From positions 1,240,001 through 1,304,000 of the forward strand of contig CM065649.1 in NCBI GenBank assembly GCA_033220425.1: 64,000 nt of DNA, in the 5' to 3' direction. This document shows positions 32,247-43,797 of this stretch, piece after piece; within the stretch, counting starts at the first letter, position 1, and the number at the start of each line of letters is the position of its first letter. Position numbers and translations under genes: made by a program. The stretch comes from Lepraria neglecta. Taxonomy: Eukaryota > Ascomycota > Lecanoromycetes > Lecanorales > Stereocaulaceae. Under the pieces are notes generated by a model. It was given only the letters and a program-made list of their open reading frames with translations. It made no database searches and was not told the origin of the DNA.

Positions 32247-32770
32247 CTTCTACACGCCTCGTGTGGTGACTGATGTAAGCCACGTCGAAGTAGAAGTAAT
32301 TGCAGGGGTCCAAGCTGACAAGACTTAAAGGATGAACTCGAGTAAACTCACTCTTGATGCCTTCCTGAAACATGTCCTAGTCTGATACTATGACCAGATC
32401 CCTCGAGAAAGCTCGGGATGAAGAACCTGAAACTCGTGGATAGGCGTCAACAGACCCGGGGTACTAGATCTGATTGATTACGAGGAAGATCCACCAATCG
32501 ATAGTGTCATCCATGTGTCGAATCTTCGTGTTCAAGCATTTGATCGAGGTTCCAGGAAACCTCCCGGGATTTTTATCAGCTCCCAAAAATTGACGATCTC
32601 TAAGTTACGTTTCATCGAAGTGACTTATTTCTTGCAATCATGACATTGCAGGTATTGCCATATCTTAAGTTTATATATTCAATGCTGCTTGTTTAAGGGT
32701 CATCTGTGAGAGATTTGAGGTATGCTGTCGAAGGCGCCAACCGAACTAGCTTCCGGGTGCGATAGAAGGG
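32247..32770. other. Gene remnant region
   Basis: A forward open stretch at about 32460-32640 reads as protein (LDLIDYEEDPPIDSVIHVSN, then FDRGSRKPPGIFISSQKL) without a start codon or partner exon. It is probably a fragment of another dead gene in the 29-34 kb graveyard. Confidence 0.3.
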
Positions 32771-32973
32771 TTCACCCCTCAAATAAGCAGACCCCCAAGT
32801 AAGCACCACCCTAAAAAGCGCCCTAGAGAAGCTCAGTTAGGCAAGTTAGACTGGTCCCTAGAGTGGCCAGATCGGCAAGTTCCGGGGCTAATCTGTGCCG
32901 CCTGGACGACCAGCTCTAGGGTATGCTATAGGGCGTTACTTGCTTGGGGGGTTTGCTTACTTGAGGGGTGAAT
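32771..32973. mobile_element. MITE with imperfect terminal inverted repeats
   Basis: A 203-bp element whose ends are inverted copies of each other over about 40 bp. The left end TTCACCCCTCAAATAAGCAG continues into ACCCCCAAGTAAGC. The reverse complement of the right end reads TTCACCCCTCAAGTAAGCAA, then ACCCCCCAAGCAAGT. It has no coding capacity, so it is a non-autonomous DNA transposon relic. Flanks are GATAGAAGGG and TCCGCCTGCC; no clear target-site duplication is visible, so the superfamily cannot be set. Confidence 0.7.
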
Positions 32974-33404
32974 CCGCCTGCCGGCTTCTTTGGGGCGCGA
33001 CTCCCACCAATCAATGGCCCAATCAAACTACTACGTACGACTGCGATATGAGAATAGCGACGCTGAACGATCAATCACTGCTCCTCGTAATCACCCGACA
33101 GTCTCGTGCCGCTTACTTGTTCAATGTCGGTATGCGATCGATCACCCTCGCAGAGGAAAGGCTCCGGTCGATTACAAAGCTGAAGGACGGGGATGCCAAA
33201 TTCCGATCATTACCATACGCAGAATATAACACCAATAAGCCATTTCCTCTGTAGCTCTGTGCGGTCTTTCAACACACGAACTTCGTCTCCAAGTGATAAA
33301 TCAAACTCGTCCCAAGACAAAAGTCCTTTACTCTCACTTGTTTTGAACCCATATTTCTGTATATTTTGCTTTGCCTGGGTTAGAAACCATCATACACTCC
33401 TAAC
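32974..33404. other. Intergenic, no gene
   Basis: Small overlapping ORFs only. The last 100 nt are the leader of the NmrA-like pseudogene. Confidence 0.45.
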
Positions 33405-34431
33405 ATGACACTCAAATACATCATCACAGGCGCAACCGGCGGACTAGGGGGCGGCGTCCTCCAACAACTGTCCAAGCACGTACCCAAATCAGACATCGCA
33501 GCAAGCTCATCCCGGCCAGAAGCCGCGAAGCATTTCGAACCGCCCGGCATACAATTCCGCCACGCGGACTACCAGGACCGGGCATCGCTAGAGAAGGCGT
33601 TCACAGGGGTGGGAAAGCTGCTCTTCGTTTCAGGAGCAACATAAGACAACAAAGCGCGGGAGCAGCAGCATAGAAATGTCATTGAATCTGCAAAGAAAGT
33701 GGGAGTGGGGCATGTAAGAAATCCGCTCCAACAATAGAGATGATATGAGCCTGACACAGTGCAGGTATATCACACGTCATTGGCCTGGGGAGGGTATCCT
33801 TCCGGCTCCAAGATCGACGTGCAAGCATGCCACTATGTCAGCGAAGCGATGCTCAAGGAGTATGTAGACCTTGCACTGTAGCAACAAGTTGATTGTTCTA
33901 AAGAGAAGCAGCTCGGGCATTGTGTATACATCTGTCCGAGAAGGCATCTACGCTGAAGCGTTCCCACTGTTCTTGAATTACTACCCCTCCTTGAAAGTTC
34001 TGCACCTGCCAAATGATGGTCCAGTGGCGTATGCCTCGAGAGCAGAACTTGCCGAAGCCACAGCTAACCTGATGATGCAAGATGGGTATGAAAAGGAGAT
34101 GGTGTTATTGACGGGGCCAAAGGCCGTGACGCTAGCTGATTTGGTTGTGGCAATCAACGAAGCAACTGGCAAGAGTATCGTTGTGGAGACTCTGCCGCCT
34201 AAGGAGTACGTGAAGGCGAGTGCGAAGGGTGATCAGGGAGGGAGAGGCGAGTGGTAGTTTGAGAGGAGGATCTCGTGGTATGAAAGCGCTGCGAAGGGAG
34301 ATGGGAAGACGGTGGATCCGCTGATGGGAAAGCTGCTTGGGAAGGTGCCGAAGGATGGTAGACAGATTGTTAAGGAGCTTCTTGCTGCTGACCCGGAGTA
34401 CACTTGGCATCAGAATTACGCGAAGAAATAG
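33405..34431 (+). pseudogene. NmrA-like / atypical SDR NAD(P)-binding protein, broken
   Basis: Starts MTLKYIITGATGGLGGGVLQ, a Rossmann GxxGxxG motif, with HADYQDRASLEKAFTGVGKL, the usual second-strand and helix pattern of NmrA/quinone-reductase-like proteins. Introns at 33714-33764 and about 33861-33909 have good sites and keep frame (VGVGH-VYHTSLAWGG; LK-SSGIVYTSVREGIYAEAF). Two in-frame stops break it: TAA after SGAT (about 33642) and TAG after GGRGEW (about 34255). The conserved C-terminal DPLMGKLLGKVPKDG and AADPEYTWHQNY continue beyond the second. Intact relatives bind NAD(P)H in redox sensing or quinone reduction. Two stops in an otherwise well-kept gene suggest recent loss, or sequence error. 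Confidence 0.7.
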
Positions 34432-34884
34432 TAGGATGTGATGTCTCTCAGCTTGCCCAAGATTATGACTATTTCAACTGCAATTCACTTTATGCTTCCG
34501 TCAACCTCTTAGGTTATAAAGCTCCAAATTTGCAGCTTTCTGTAGCTGTTGAGCGGGCAGTCGTTCACTTTAGGCTCAAAAAGAGCGCAAAGATCTCGAG
34601 TCGTTGCTCCTTTCAAGTATCCTTTCTTGGAAATTTGCCGCTCGTGAGCAGGCCCAGAATTTCAGCCCGTACGGAATATTAATCTCAATAGTTTCCACTA
34701 TACTTTAGCTTTTGTATAACCGAGAATGATAGATAAAGAAGCCCGATAAAGAATGGCGTGTCAACTCTATCGCTCATACACATCTCATGTTCGGTACAGA
34801 TAATTGTTAGGCCTGCCCTCTCTGATACACCGACGCTGGTCACTCAAGCCCTTGAAGATAATTAGATCCAATCTCTGGTCCGTC
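34432..34884. other. Intergenic, no gene
   Basis: 3' flanks of convergent genes. Short ORFs only. Confidence 0.5.
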
Positions 34885-36097
34885 TCATAACGGCTGGTCT
34901 GGCATGGGCTCATCCACCGGTACTTGAGGTATTCGGTACCATGGTGTAGGTCCCGACAAAGGCAACATCGGCTGCGGTAGATCCAACAACAGCTGCTGAA
35001 CATTCTGCGGATGTTCCCCTTTATCATGAGCATTTGCGAGCTCCGCCTCCATGACATTCGCCAGTACTAACTCCTTTGCCATCCACTCCTTCTTTTTCTT
35101 GTCTTCTAAGGCTTCCACCTCTTCACGCAAATCATTACTATCCTCTAGAGCCCAATGTACCTGCCGACGCAAGAGCCGGAATAGCTGATCTGAAGGCATT
35201 GACATTTCTTCTTCGGTGAATTGAACATCGGCTGGGTATTCGAAGGGCAGAGCTGGTAGGTTTTCAATATCGACATCTGTATTCGTGTACATAGTTGCAT
35301 CGTCATCGACCTCAGCGTCGCCGTTGCTGTGGCCGTCATCGCGGGGCTTAGACTTGATGGTGAGCTTCAACCGTGGTGCCTTGGGCGCAATCGAACCGTA
35401 GCCTTTTGGAACAGGATCGGAGGGTCTGAGTGCTTCAGTTTCGTGGACTGTTCTCATATGCTTTGCGAGCGCATCAGAGCGTGTAAAAGATCGGTCACAT
35501 TCTAGAATGCGTCAGCAGAGGAATAGCACTACGCAAAGCAACCGTACCTGGTAGATGGCAGTAGAATGGCTTCTCCTTCGTGTGGCTTCGCATATGAGCT
35601 TTGAGGGCGTATCCACTAGCATGCGCGCTGCTCGTATTCTCCTTCTTATTGCACCCCTCCCATTCACACGCATACCTCTTCTTATTCTTGCCAATGTGCT
35701 CGTCATGGACATGCTGCACAAGGTTATCCATATTGCCCAAGTCGCCCACCGTACAGTCACGCCACTTGCATACGGTGACTTGCTCTGGTGGTTGAGCAAG
35801 TAACGAGTCATCTTCTGGAAATCCGAGTACTTTGTCGCCCATGGGGGAGGATGGTACGCTTCCGGAGGTGTCTGATGAGATGTCGCCTAGGTCCTCTGGG
35901 ATCTGAGGTACCGGGGTCGACTGATGTGAGTACTGGCCCACACGTCGGCGCTTCGCTGAAGGCATGAGGTGAGTGTCATCGTGAGGCAGATTCTCTGGGG
36001 TCTGGTCCCTTTCCTCTTTAATGTCTTCGCCAAACTCGCTGGACCCGTGAGAGGAGAGCTGAGAGGAGAGCGGGGACGCATCTCCCATGTCGGACAT
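34885..36097 (-). CDS. C2H2 zinc-finger protein, YY1/Iec1-like INO80 subunit candidate
   Basis: Exons 36097-35548 and 35501-34885 (donor GTACGG, acceptor TTCTAG, phase 1) give 388 residues. Residues 1-105 are acidic and serine-rich. Then follow three C2H2 fingers: CKWRDC...HVHDEH, CEWEGC...HMRSH, and CHLPECDRSFTRSDALAKHM, with the linker TKEKPFYC; the intron cuts the third finger. A basic segment (PKAPRLKLTIKSKPRDDG), an acidic middle and a coiled coil (LREEVEALEDKKKKEWMAKE) complete it. The finger order and the VHETEALRPSDPVPK tail are what I recall for fungal Iec1-type proteins of the INO80 chromatin remodeller. The zinc-finger call is firm, the complex assignment moderate. Confidence 0.85.
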
Positions 36098-36305
36098 CTT
36101 GCAAGTTGCTAGTAATACGTGTCACAAATCAATGCTGACTCGAGGTGATCAATGAATGACCTTGCGCTCGAGGTCTGAGGTTGCTGTTTCCTACTACTAT
36201 TCTTACATGCTTTGATATGACGACATAGCAGGTTTTCAGATCACACCCGAAATTCAATCCACCTCCTTCACATTCTACACTACACTTGCTGCACACGGCA
36301 AAGCG

Positions 36306-36596
36306 ATGTCTCCTAGCTTTGAGAAGGGACTCGCCGTGTACTTCGAGGAAAAGAAGCCGTACGAGGAGGAACTCAAAAAAGCTGCTGCCGACTGGCTGGC
36401 CAAAGAACAGACCCTGCAGAACCAGGACCCTGAGAGAGCACACGAGGAACCGAAGCAACCTGCCCCGAAAGAGACGCAAATTCCCCAGAGCGTACCAAGT
36501 GCGGAGCTAATATCAATAATGGAGGAATTTGAGGCGAGCAAGCTTAGCAAGTCCAAGAAAGATTTGGAGAAAGAGAAGCCAAGGGGCAAGAAATGA
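36306..36596 (+). CDS. Small charged hypothetical protein, 96 residues
   Basis: ATG at 36306 (GCGATGTCT) opens a single-exon frame diverging from the zinc-finger gene. The protein begins MSPSFEKGLAVYFEEKKPYE and continues as a lysine/glutamate-rich helix (ELKKAAADWLAKEQTLQ) with a basic end KKDLEKEKPRGKK. Composition and codon pattern look coding. No family is recognised; a coiled-coil or partly disordered protein is likely. Confidence 0.5.
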   Translation: MSPSFEKGLAVYFEEKKPYEEELKKAAADWLAKEQTLQNQDPERAHEEPKQPAPKETQIPQSVPSAELISIMEEFEASKLSKSKKDLEKEKPRGKK

Positions 36597-37129
36597 ACGC
36601 AGAAAGACTTCTATAGCAGGTGGATAGGTATATCAGGACGACGACAGATGGAATCATGATGGTACGTTCAGCAAGGATGGTTTGCGCTGGAAGTTTAAGG
36701 CTCACAGCTCAATTGTGGGCAGCATATTGGACTCGTACGGGAATTATGCGACATATTGAGCCGCTCCTCTTGGGTCCTAGGCTACCCCCAAGGACTATGG
36801 AATTTCTGTGCTCACATGCTCGGCATTATAAGAACCTCGTAAGCAATTGAATTCCCTGGTCTTCAATGCATTTCCATATGATGAACAAACTCAAGAATTC
36901 TGCAATTCGGAAGGCTTCATTCGTGCAGCCGCTAGTCGACAAATTGAACATTACACTTGATCTGAAATGTGAAGAAGAATGAACTACATTTCTTTAGACC
37001 GTCCGTGTGCACTTACTGATATATCAACCAGATGTCACGACCACAAACACCGCGGAATGTCACAAAGAGGAGAGAGAATCATAAGTTATCAGTAGCTTAT
37101 CAATACTATACTTTCTTAATGCTCAATTA
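36597..37129. other. Intergenic, no gene
   Basis: Short ORFs only, between convergent gene ends. Confidence 0.5.
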
Positions 37130-37873
37130 CTACCATGGTACTAGACTCGCTTCTTTATCATCGCCCTCTAATTGCCAGAACCCATTCGCGTATTTCCCCT
37201 TCTCGGCCAAAGCCAATTCCACAACCACCTTCGCGCCATCTAATGGATCTTTCGTACCCTTGAAGCCGTTGAATGCAGTCTTGCAATGACCGGGACTTGC
37301 TGCGTAAAATCGTGCATCCGGCTCCGCTTTTGCATATTCGACCGTCAGAGCGTTCAGGGCTGTCTTGCTAACGGAGTAAGATATCACTCTCGACGGTGGA
37401 AGATTGCCGGTGGATGAAAGCTGAAGAGAGGCGCGAGCCGAAGAAACATTAATGATTCGAGGGTCTTGAGAAGTCTCTTTCATGAGACACAGGAATGTTG
37501 ACATCATGAGAGCAACGCCGGTGATATTGGTATTGAAGGTTTCAGCATAGCTTTTTGAGAGGTTCGAGTGGTCTGCTTCCTCGAGGATGGCGATTCCAGC
37601 ATTATTGACGAGGACGTCGAGTCCTCCAAACTTCGTTCGAACGTACTCCTCCGCTGCCTTGATACTCGACTCGCTAGCGACATCTAGCTCGACAACATCA
37701 ATCTCAGCCTGCAACCCCAACGTTCTTAGCTCCTCGATGGCTGAATTCCCGTTCTTTGTGGTGCGGGCGCCAAGAAGAAAGTGATCTGAGGGAGAGCGAG
37801 TGGCTAAGGCTTGGAGTATAGAGTAACCTATTCCACGATTCGCTCCGGTGACAAGTATTGTTCTTGGAGACAT
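37130..37873 (-). CDS. Classical short-chain dehydrogenase/reductase
   Basis: Single exon, 247 residues, the usual length for a classical SDR. TGANRGIG (9-16) is the dinucleotide-binding loop, LDVAS (63-67) the adenine contact, and NNAG (90-93) the structural motif. Catalytic residues are Ser144/145 in INVSSARAS and Tyr166-x3-Lys170 in SYSVSK. R37 after the second strand (LLGARTTK) favours NADPH. Closest in style to carbonyl-reductase-like SDRs. The substrate cannot be told. It is cytosolic: no signal or membrane segment. It diverges from eIF3h across about 600 bp. Confidence 0.9.
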   Translation of the reverse strand: MSPRTILVTGANRGIGYSILQALATRSPSDHFLLGARTTKNGNSAIEELRTLGLQAEIDVVELDVASESSIKAAEEYVRTKFGGLDVLVNNAGIAILEEADHSNLSKSYAETFNTNITGVALMMSTFLCLMKETSQDPRIINVSSARASLQLSSTGNLPPSRVISYSVSKTALNALTVEYAKAEPDARFYAASPGHCKTAFNGFKGTKDPLDGAKVVVELALAEKGKYANGFWQLEGDDKEASLVPW

Positions 37874-38478
37874 GCTGAGCCTTGGTCAGGTTCAGTTGCT
37901 GGGCTTGGTGAGCGTCGAAAGTCTGGAGGATGATATCTGAATACATGATGGATGATGATTTATATGGTCTTGAATTAGAATATGCAAGGGGATTATTCAC
38001 GTCTTATATAGTCAGACTTGCCCGGATTTTGCGATTCATCGCTAAACTCCTCGAAGTCGGAATCGGCGAGCTTATGAGTTCCAGGTGCTCTCGGCGCATT
38101 TATCGTGCTTCAAAGCGTTGATAACGCGGAAGAAGTGTAAAGTCCGATCCCGATAACGGCATTACGGATCCAGATGAGTCTTTCAATGACGTAATTCTTC
38201 CAAAGCCATAGCACTAAACATGAAGTCGCCTATTCGCTTGCTTCAACCGTACTACTATTATTCCGTGAATGGGAGGAGAGTAGAGACCAGAGTGTGTCAA
38301 AAGCAACCAGACCGAGCCGAAAGCCCGATAGGACTTGTTGATAAATCTACCCCCAAATCCGAATCTGGTTGGCTTGGGTGTAATTACAGCAATATTATCG
38401 CACACAAATTATGCTCGACTGTGACAGACCCTTGTAGAGTTCCCAATACTAGATCGATTTCTCAGAGAACAATTCAGT
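37874..38478. promoter_or_regulatory. Divergent promoter region, SDR and eIF3h
   Basis: 600 bp between opposed starts. A short TATATAG occurs at about 38005 but is far from both starts. No other motif is clear. Confidence 0.3.
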
Positions 38479-39743
38479 ATGGCTGAAATACTGTAAGAAT
38501 CGACTCCAAAGCTATCCATATTCCTCAGATGCTGATATCTTTCAGGAAAGACACTCCGCTAAAAGCGGTCCAGCTTGAGGGACTGGTAGCTCACCTGGAA
38601 TCGAGCATGTGTGCAACCAAGATCTGACAATATTCTAGGTAGTTATGAAGATAATAAAGCACTGCTCTCAAGTCTTCCCAACGACAGCGACGGGCTTCCT
38701 GGTCGGCATGGACAAAGCAGCAACCCTCGAAGTCACAAACTCTTTCCCCTTCCCCACAGTGGACGTACCGGCCACAGACGGCCACCATGACAATAACGCC
38801 TCGTCAAATCTGGCCGCAGCTGCTCCTCGAGCAAAAGCGAATATGGCTTACCAGAACGAAATGATCAAAAAGCTAAGAGAGGTCAACGTGGACGCGAACA
38901 ATACGGGGTGGTACACAAGCGCAAACCTGGGGAACTTTGTAAACCTCAGTATGATAGAGAATCAGTACTTCTACCAGAAAGAGATGAATGAGCGGACAGT
39001 AGCCATAGTGCACGATGTTAGCCGGAGTTCTCAGGGAAGCTTGAGCCTGCGAGCATTCAGATTATCACCGGCTTTCATGACTGCATTCAAGGAGGGCAAA
39101 TTTACCACAGAAAGGTAGGAAGCAATACCCATGATCCATTAATTTAAATGCTGATTCGGGGTCACCCAGTCTTCAAAAGTCCAACCTCCGCTACCAAGAC
39201 ATCCTCCTCGAGCTCCCCCTCCAGATTCACAACTCGCACCTATTAACCTCCTTCCTACATTCGCTGCCTAACCCAGTTCCTACTCCAGAAGCTCAAGCAT
39301 CCCAACCACCTACTCTCGCCTCCCTCTCACAAACGCCAAATCCGCTATCGCCAAACTTCAACTCCCTGAATCTATCCATCGACCCTTTCCTCACGCAAAC
39401 TACGGACCTCCTCCTCGACAGCATCGAAACCCACCACACCGAACTCAACAATCATCAATACTACCAGAGACAACTTGCGCGTGAACAGGCGAAGATTACC
39501 GCTTGGCAACAAAAAAGGAAGTCTGAAAATGCAAACAGGGCATTGGCGAAGCAAAGTCCTTTGCCGGAGGATGAGTGGCAGAGATTGTTCAAGCTGCCGC
39601 AGGAGCCTGGCAGATTAGAGACCCTGCTGAATTCGAGACAGGTGGAGCAATATGCACGTCAGGTAGACGGCTTCGCGGCAGGGGTGACGGGGAAAATGTT
39701 TGCTGTTCGAGGAAATCTTTTACCTGGGGCCGGAGAAGGGTGA
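38479..39743 (+). CDS. Translation initiation factor eIF3 subunit h
   Basis: Four exons: 38479-38492 (14 nt), 38546-38585, 38639-39114 and 39170-39743, totalling 1104 nt and 367 residues. The tiny first exons restore [29 protein letters not shown]. The MPN domain follows, with [48 protein letters not shown] and [20 protein letters not shown], the strongest signature of eIF3h. It is an MPN-minus domain without the JAMM metal site. The C-terminal helical region ([20 protein letters not shown]) and NLLPG end are typical. eIF3h pairs with eIF3f in the eIF3 octamer, which many filamentous fungi keep though budding yeast lost it. Confidence 0.95.
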
Positions 39744-40221
39744 GGCTGGTGAGATAGAGGAGCCGATACGTTTCGCGGGCCAATGAACGATTGTACGATA
39801 TTGGGACAATCGAGACAGCCGTTCATTGCCGTCTACGTCGCCAACTAGCTGGGAAAAAGGGCATTGCGCGGGCACGAGGTCATGAACGCGTGTGAAGCGG
39901 TTTGGCATGGGATTCTAAGTAGAGATTATGCAATGAGAACCATTCAACATCTACCAGAGCCACCGGAACATCATAAGCGAAACGCCGAACCCTACGTAGA
40001 AAACCCTAATTATCTGCATCTGGATACGATCAGCGACGACCTAGTGAATGTAAGCGAGACCGAGTCTTCTCGGAGCCCGTTACTCCATTTTTTTACAACA
40101 CCACTTACTCCCCAGAACTACAACATTCTTGATACCCCTCACACCCCCTGGTTCCCACTGATATTCAAAGAAACCGTATCTACCATTACAGCCTCAATCA
40201 ATCCTTCGAAACACCGCAATC
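39744..40221. promoter_or_regulatory. Intergenic, SAH hydrolase promoter and leader
   Basis: 480 bp between codirectional genes. A C/T-rich stretch at 40085-40160 precedes the start, as is common for highly expressed fungal genes. Confidence 0.35.
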
Positions 40222-41850
40222 ATGAGCGCACCAGCACAGAAGTTCAAGGTTGCAGACATTGTATGTGACAGCCTTTTGAAGCCTCAACCGGAGCTCTCGC
40301 TGACTGATTGTTGCCTCTAGTCACTGTCTGCCTTCGGACGACGTGAGATTGAGCTCGCTGAAAATGAGATGCCCGGTCTCATGGCCACACGAACAAAGTA
40401 CGCTCAAGATCAGCCATTGAAGGGAGCTAGGATTGCAGGATGTCTACACATGAGTAAGGAACATTATCAACGACATTATTCGAGCAACAATTGACTGACA
40501 ACTATAGCCATTCAAACCGCCGTCCTCATCGAAACCCTCACTTCCCTGGGAGCCGAAGTTACCTGGTCGTACGTCTCCCCACTCCCAATACAGTGCCGAG
40601 TTCAGCCGCTGACATTTGCTTCAGATCATGTAACATCTTCTCAACACAAGATCACGCAGCAGCAGCTATCGCTGCCAGCGGCACCCCAGTCTTCGCCTGG
40701 AAAGGTGAGACTGAAGAAGAATACAACTGGTGCTTAGAGCAACAGCTCGTTGCTTTCAAAGACGGCAAATCACTCAACTTGATTCTCGATGACGGTGGAG
40801 ACCTCACAGCTTTGGTTCACAACAAGCACCCAGAGATGCTCAAGGAATGCTATGGTGTTTCAGAAGAGACCACTACTGGTGTTCACCATCTTTACCGAAT
40901 GCTCAAAGGAAAAGGACTCCTGATACCCGCTGTCAACGTGAATGACTCTGTCACAAAATCCAAATTCGACAACTTGTACGGCTGCCGAGAGTCTCTAATT
41001 GACGGTATCAAGCGTGCTACGGACGTCATGATTGCTGGCAAAGTTGCCGTCGTCGCTGGTTTCGGAGACGTGGGCAAGGGATGTGCGCAGGCGTTGCACA
41101 GCATGGGTGCCCGAGTCATTGTCACTGAAATCGATCCTATTAACGCTCTTCAAGCCGCTGTCTCTGGCTACGAGGTCACCACTATGGAGGACGCCACGTC
41201 AGAAGGTCAGATCTTCGTCACAACTACTGGATGCCGAGATGTTCTTGTGGGCAAGCATTTCGAGGCTATGAAGAATGATGCTATCGTTTGCAGTAAGTCA
41301 TAACCTTCATGTCAAGACCATATTGCAATGCTAATAATAATGTCTAGACATCGGCCATTTCGACATCGAGATCGACGTCGCCTGGATGAAGAAGAACTGC
41401 GAGTCCATCCAGAACATCAAGCCCCAGGTAGACCGCTACCTCATGAAGAACGGCCGTCATATCATTCTCCTCGCTGAAGGGCGTCTCGTCAATCTCGGGT
41501 GTGCCACGGGCCACTCCTCATTCGTCATGTCATGCTCCTTCACAAACCAAGTTCTCGCCCAGATCATGTTGTTCAAGGCCGAAGACGAAGCTTTCGGCAA
41601 GCGATACATCGAATTCGGCAAGACTGGAAAGAAGCAAATTGGCGTCTATGTCCTGCCCAAGATCTTGGATGAGCAGGTCGCGCTGTTACATCTGGATCAC
41701 GTCAACGCCAAGTTGTCAAAGTTGACCGAGACGCAAGCCGATTATCTGAGTCTCCCGATTGAAGGGCCATTCAAGAGCGATATGTATGTCAACGTCCTGT
41801 CATTTGGCTTCGTCTGGATATGCTAACCCTTTCCCAGCTACCGTTACTAA
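40222..41850 (+). CDS. Adenosylhomocysteinase (S-adenosyl-L-homocysteine hydrolase)
   Basis: Six exons: 40222-40260, 40321-40453, 40508-40568, 40625-41292, 41348-41783 and 41838-41850. They total 1350 nt and 449 residues, the expected fungal length. The final 13-nt exon gives the family C-terminus DIYRY. Motifs: [14 protein letters not shown] and [15 protein letters not shown] at the N-terminus, [11 protein letters not shown] and [13 protein letters not shown] in the substrate domain, the NAD-binding [20 protein letters not shown] (from about residue 222), and [20 protein letters not shown]. The enzyme hydrolyses SAH to adenosine and homocysteine with bound NAD, keeping methyltransferases from product inhibition. 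It is a cytosolic tetramer. Confidence 0.97.
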
Positions 41851-42247
41851 ACTCCTCCTACCCATTAATCAGCACCTACTAACCATTCAACACGAGTTAC
41901 GATGAAATGATACCAAAAGCATATGTCTTTCAACCGTCATATACCACCACGGTCATCTCAACAAATGACCTAGCGTTTCGATTTTGCATGCAATTGTAGC
42001 ATTCTAGATTTGGCATCTTCAACCATTGTCAAATAGAGACTTCGTCAGCAGTGACGTTTAGAAATCAAAATTCAGAATTCAGATGACCTTGTGCGTAGTT
42101 GTTGATGTGACTCAGAAAGTGCCGTAGCCGTAGCACACTCCGCCGCCCAAATCTCTCCTCCAACCGTCATCCCCAAATATCGAGATTGCGACTTTTTAAC
42201 TTCCAGAATCAATCCATCAATGGAGAACAACCCACCTGGCAGTCAAG
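41851..42247. promoter_or_regulatory. Intergenic, SAHH terminator side and Trm11 promoter
   Basis: About 400 bp between codirectional genes. No coding signal and no clear TATA box. Confidence 0.35.
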
Positions 42248-43797
42248 ATGGATTACTTCATACGCTTCGTACAGATTCATGAAACCTTTCGTAAGCCCGA
42301 GGTAGAGGCATTGGCAGTCCTTGCAGACGTCGATGTCGAGTTTCTTTCCTACAGTGAAGATGTACGTCTCAGAGCTACAAATACATCTATTCCTCTCTGG
42401 TTTCATAGTCTCCGTAATAATATCCTAAGCTCTTCCTAATTCCTGCCCAGTCTCCCTACTCCATCGTCCGCCTCAAGGATGCGTCTGCCGCTAGGAATCT
42501 CATATGCCGCAGTATCTCAAGCAAAGGCATCTACGAGCTCTGGGGCGTTGGGGCCACCTACGAAGAACTCCACGCCAACATCCTTAAGCGTTCGTCACCT
42601 CAACGGGCAACATATCAATCCTGCTCCTTCCGTTTCGAATTCGACACGTTCTCCGGCTCACGCACCCTCGCTGAACAACGAGCAATCATCGAATCCTTCA
42701 AGTACCTCGGTTTCAACGGCCCCATCAAATTGAAATCCCCCAACCAAACCTTCACCATCTTCGAAGAATACGAGTACGGCAACCCCAATGGTCCCCTACG
42801 GATTTTCCTCGGAAGGTTCGTGGGCGGCAGTCAGAGACATGTTCTTAATGAGTATACGCTTAAGAAACGAGAGTATATTGATACTACATCCATGGACTCG
42901 GAGCTAGCTTTACTAACGGCTAATCTTACGCTTGCGGCGCCGGATAAGGTCTTTTATGATCCGTTTGTTGGGACTGGGAGTTTTCCTATTGCTTGCAGTC
43001 ATTTTGGGGCAAGGACGCTGGGGAGTGATATTGATGGGCGGATGGTTAGGGGCAGGGAGGGGAAAGATGTTAGGACGAATTTTGGACAGTATGGCTTACT
43101 CGATCGATATCTCGATGGGTTCATTTCGGACCTCACGCACAGTCCACTTAGGAAGGGGAGGTGGTTGGATGGGATTATTGGGGATCCGCCTTATGGTGTT
43201 AGGGAGGGGTTGAAGGTGCTGGGGACGAAGGATGGGAGTGGGAAGGAGGTGGTTTACATTAATGGGGAGGCGGCGCATCTACGGGATAAGTATATCCCGC
43301 CGAAGAAAGCGTATAGTTTGGAGGCTATGCTGGATGACCTGCTCGAGTTTGCGGTGGAATTACTGGTTGATGAGGGAAGACTGTCGCTGTGGATGCCTAC
43401 GGCGAATGATGAGGATGTGGAATTGGGGATTCCGAGTCATCCTTGCTTGCAGCTTGTCAGTGTCTGTGTGCAGACGTTCAACAAGTGTGGGTATCCTCCA
43501 ATGCTCTCCGACATAAAGATAAAGGCTTCACTGACATGCGGGATCTGTACAGGGTCGAGAAGACTTCTCACCTACAAGCGGATATCGGATTCTCGAGTCA
43601 CAGACTGCCTGCTTGCGCGCCAGAAAGTGGAGACGAAAGGAAGCACGGCTAATGATCTCAACTCATTCCGAAAGAGGGTAAAAGTATGTCATTTCAAAAT
43701 TAACCCTCTTGCTAATCGGTACCAACAGTACTTTGAAGGCTTTAAAGCACCGTTGACTGGAGAAACCCCTGGAGAACCAGCTTCTGGGAAATCATAA
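42248..43797 (+). CDS. trm11: tRNA (guanine10-N2)-methyltransferase catalytic subunit Trm11
   Basis: Four exons: 42248-42361, 42451-43486, 43553-43683 and 43729-43797, totalling 1350 nt and 449 residues. The second intron removes a 22-codon in-frame stretch and restores FNKWSRRLLTY. The N-terminal part is THUMP-like (MDYFIRFVQIHETFRKPEVE, YELWGVGATYEELH). The Rossmann methyltransferase has the SAM motif DPFVGTGSFPIA (about 208-219), the acidic end of strand 2 GSDIDGR, and the catalytic motif IV DPPYG (about 283-287). Trm11 with Trm112 methylates G10 of tRNAs. The start codon at 42248 (AAGATGGATTAC) matches the conserved N-terminus. It converges on UPF0643 with only about 100 bp between stop codons. 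Confidence 0.95.
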
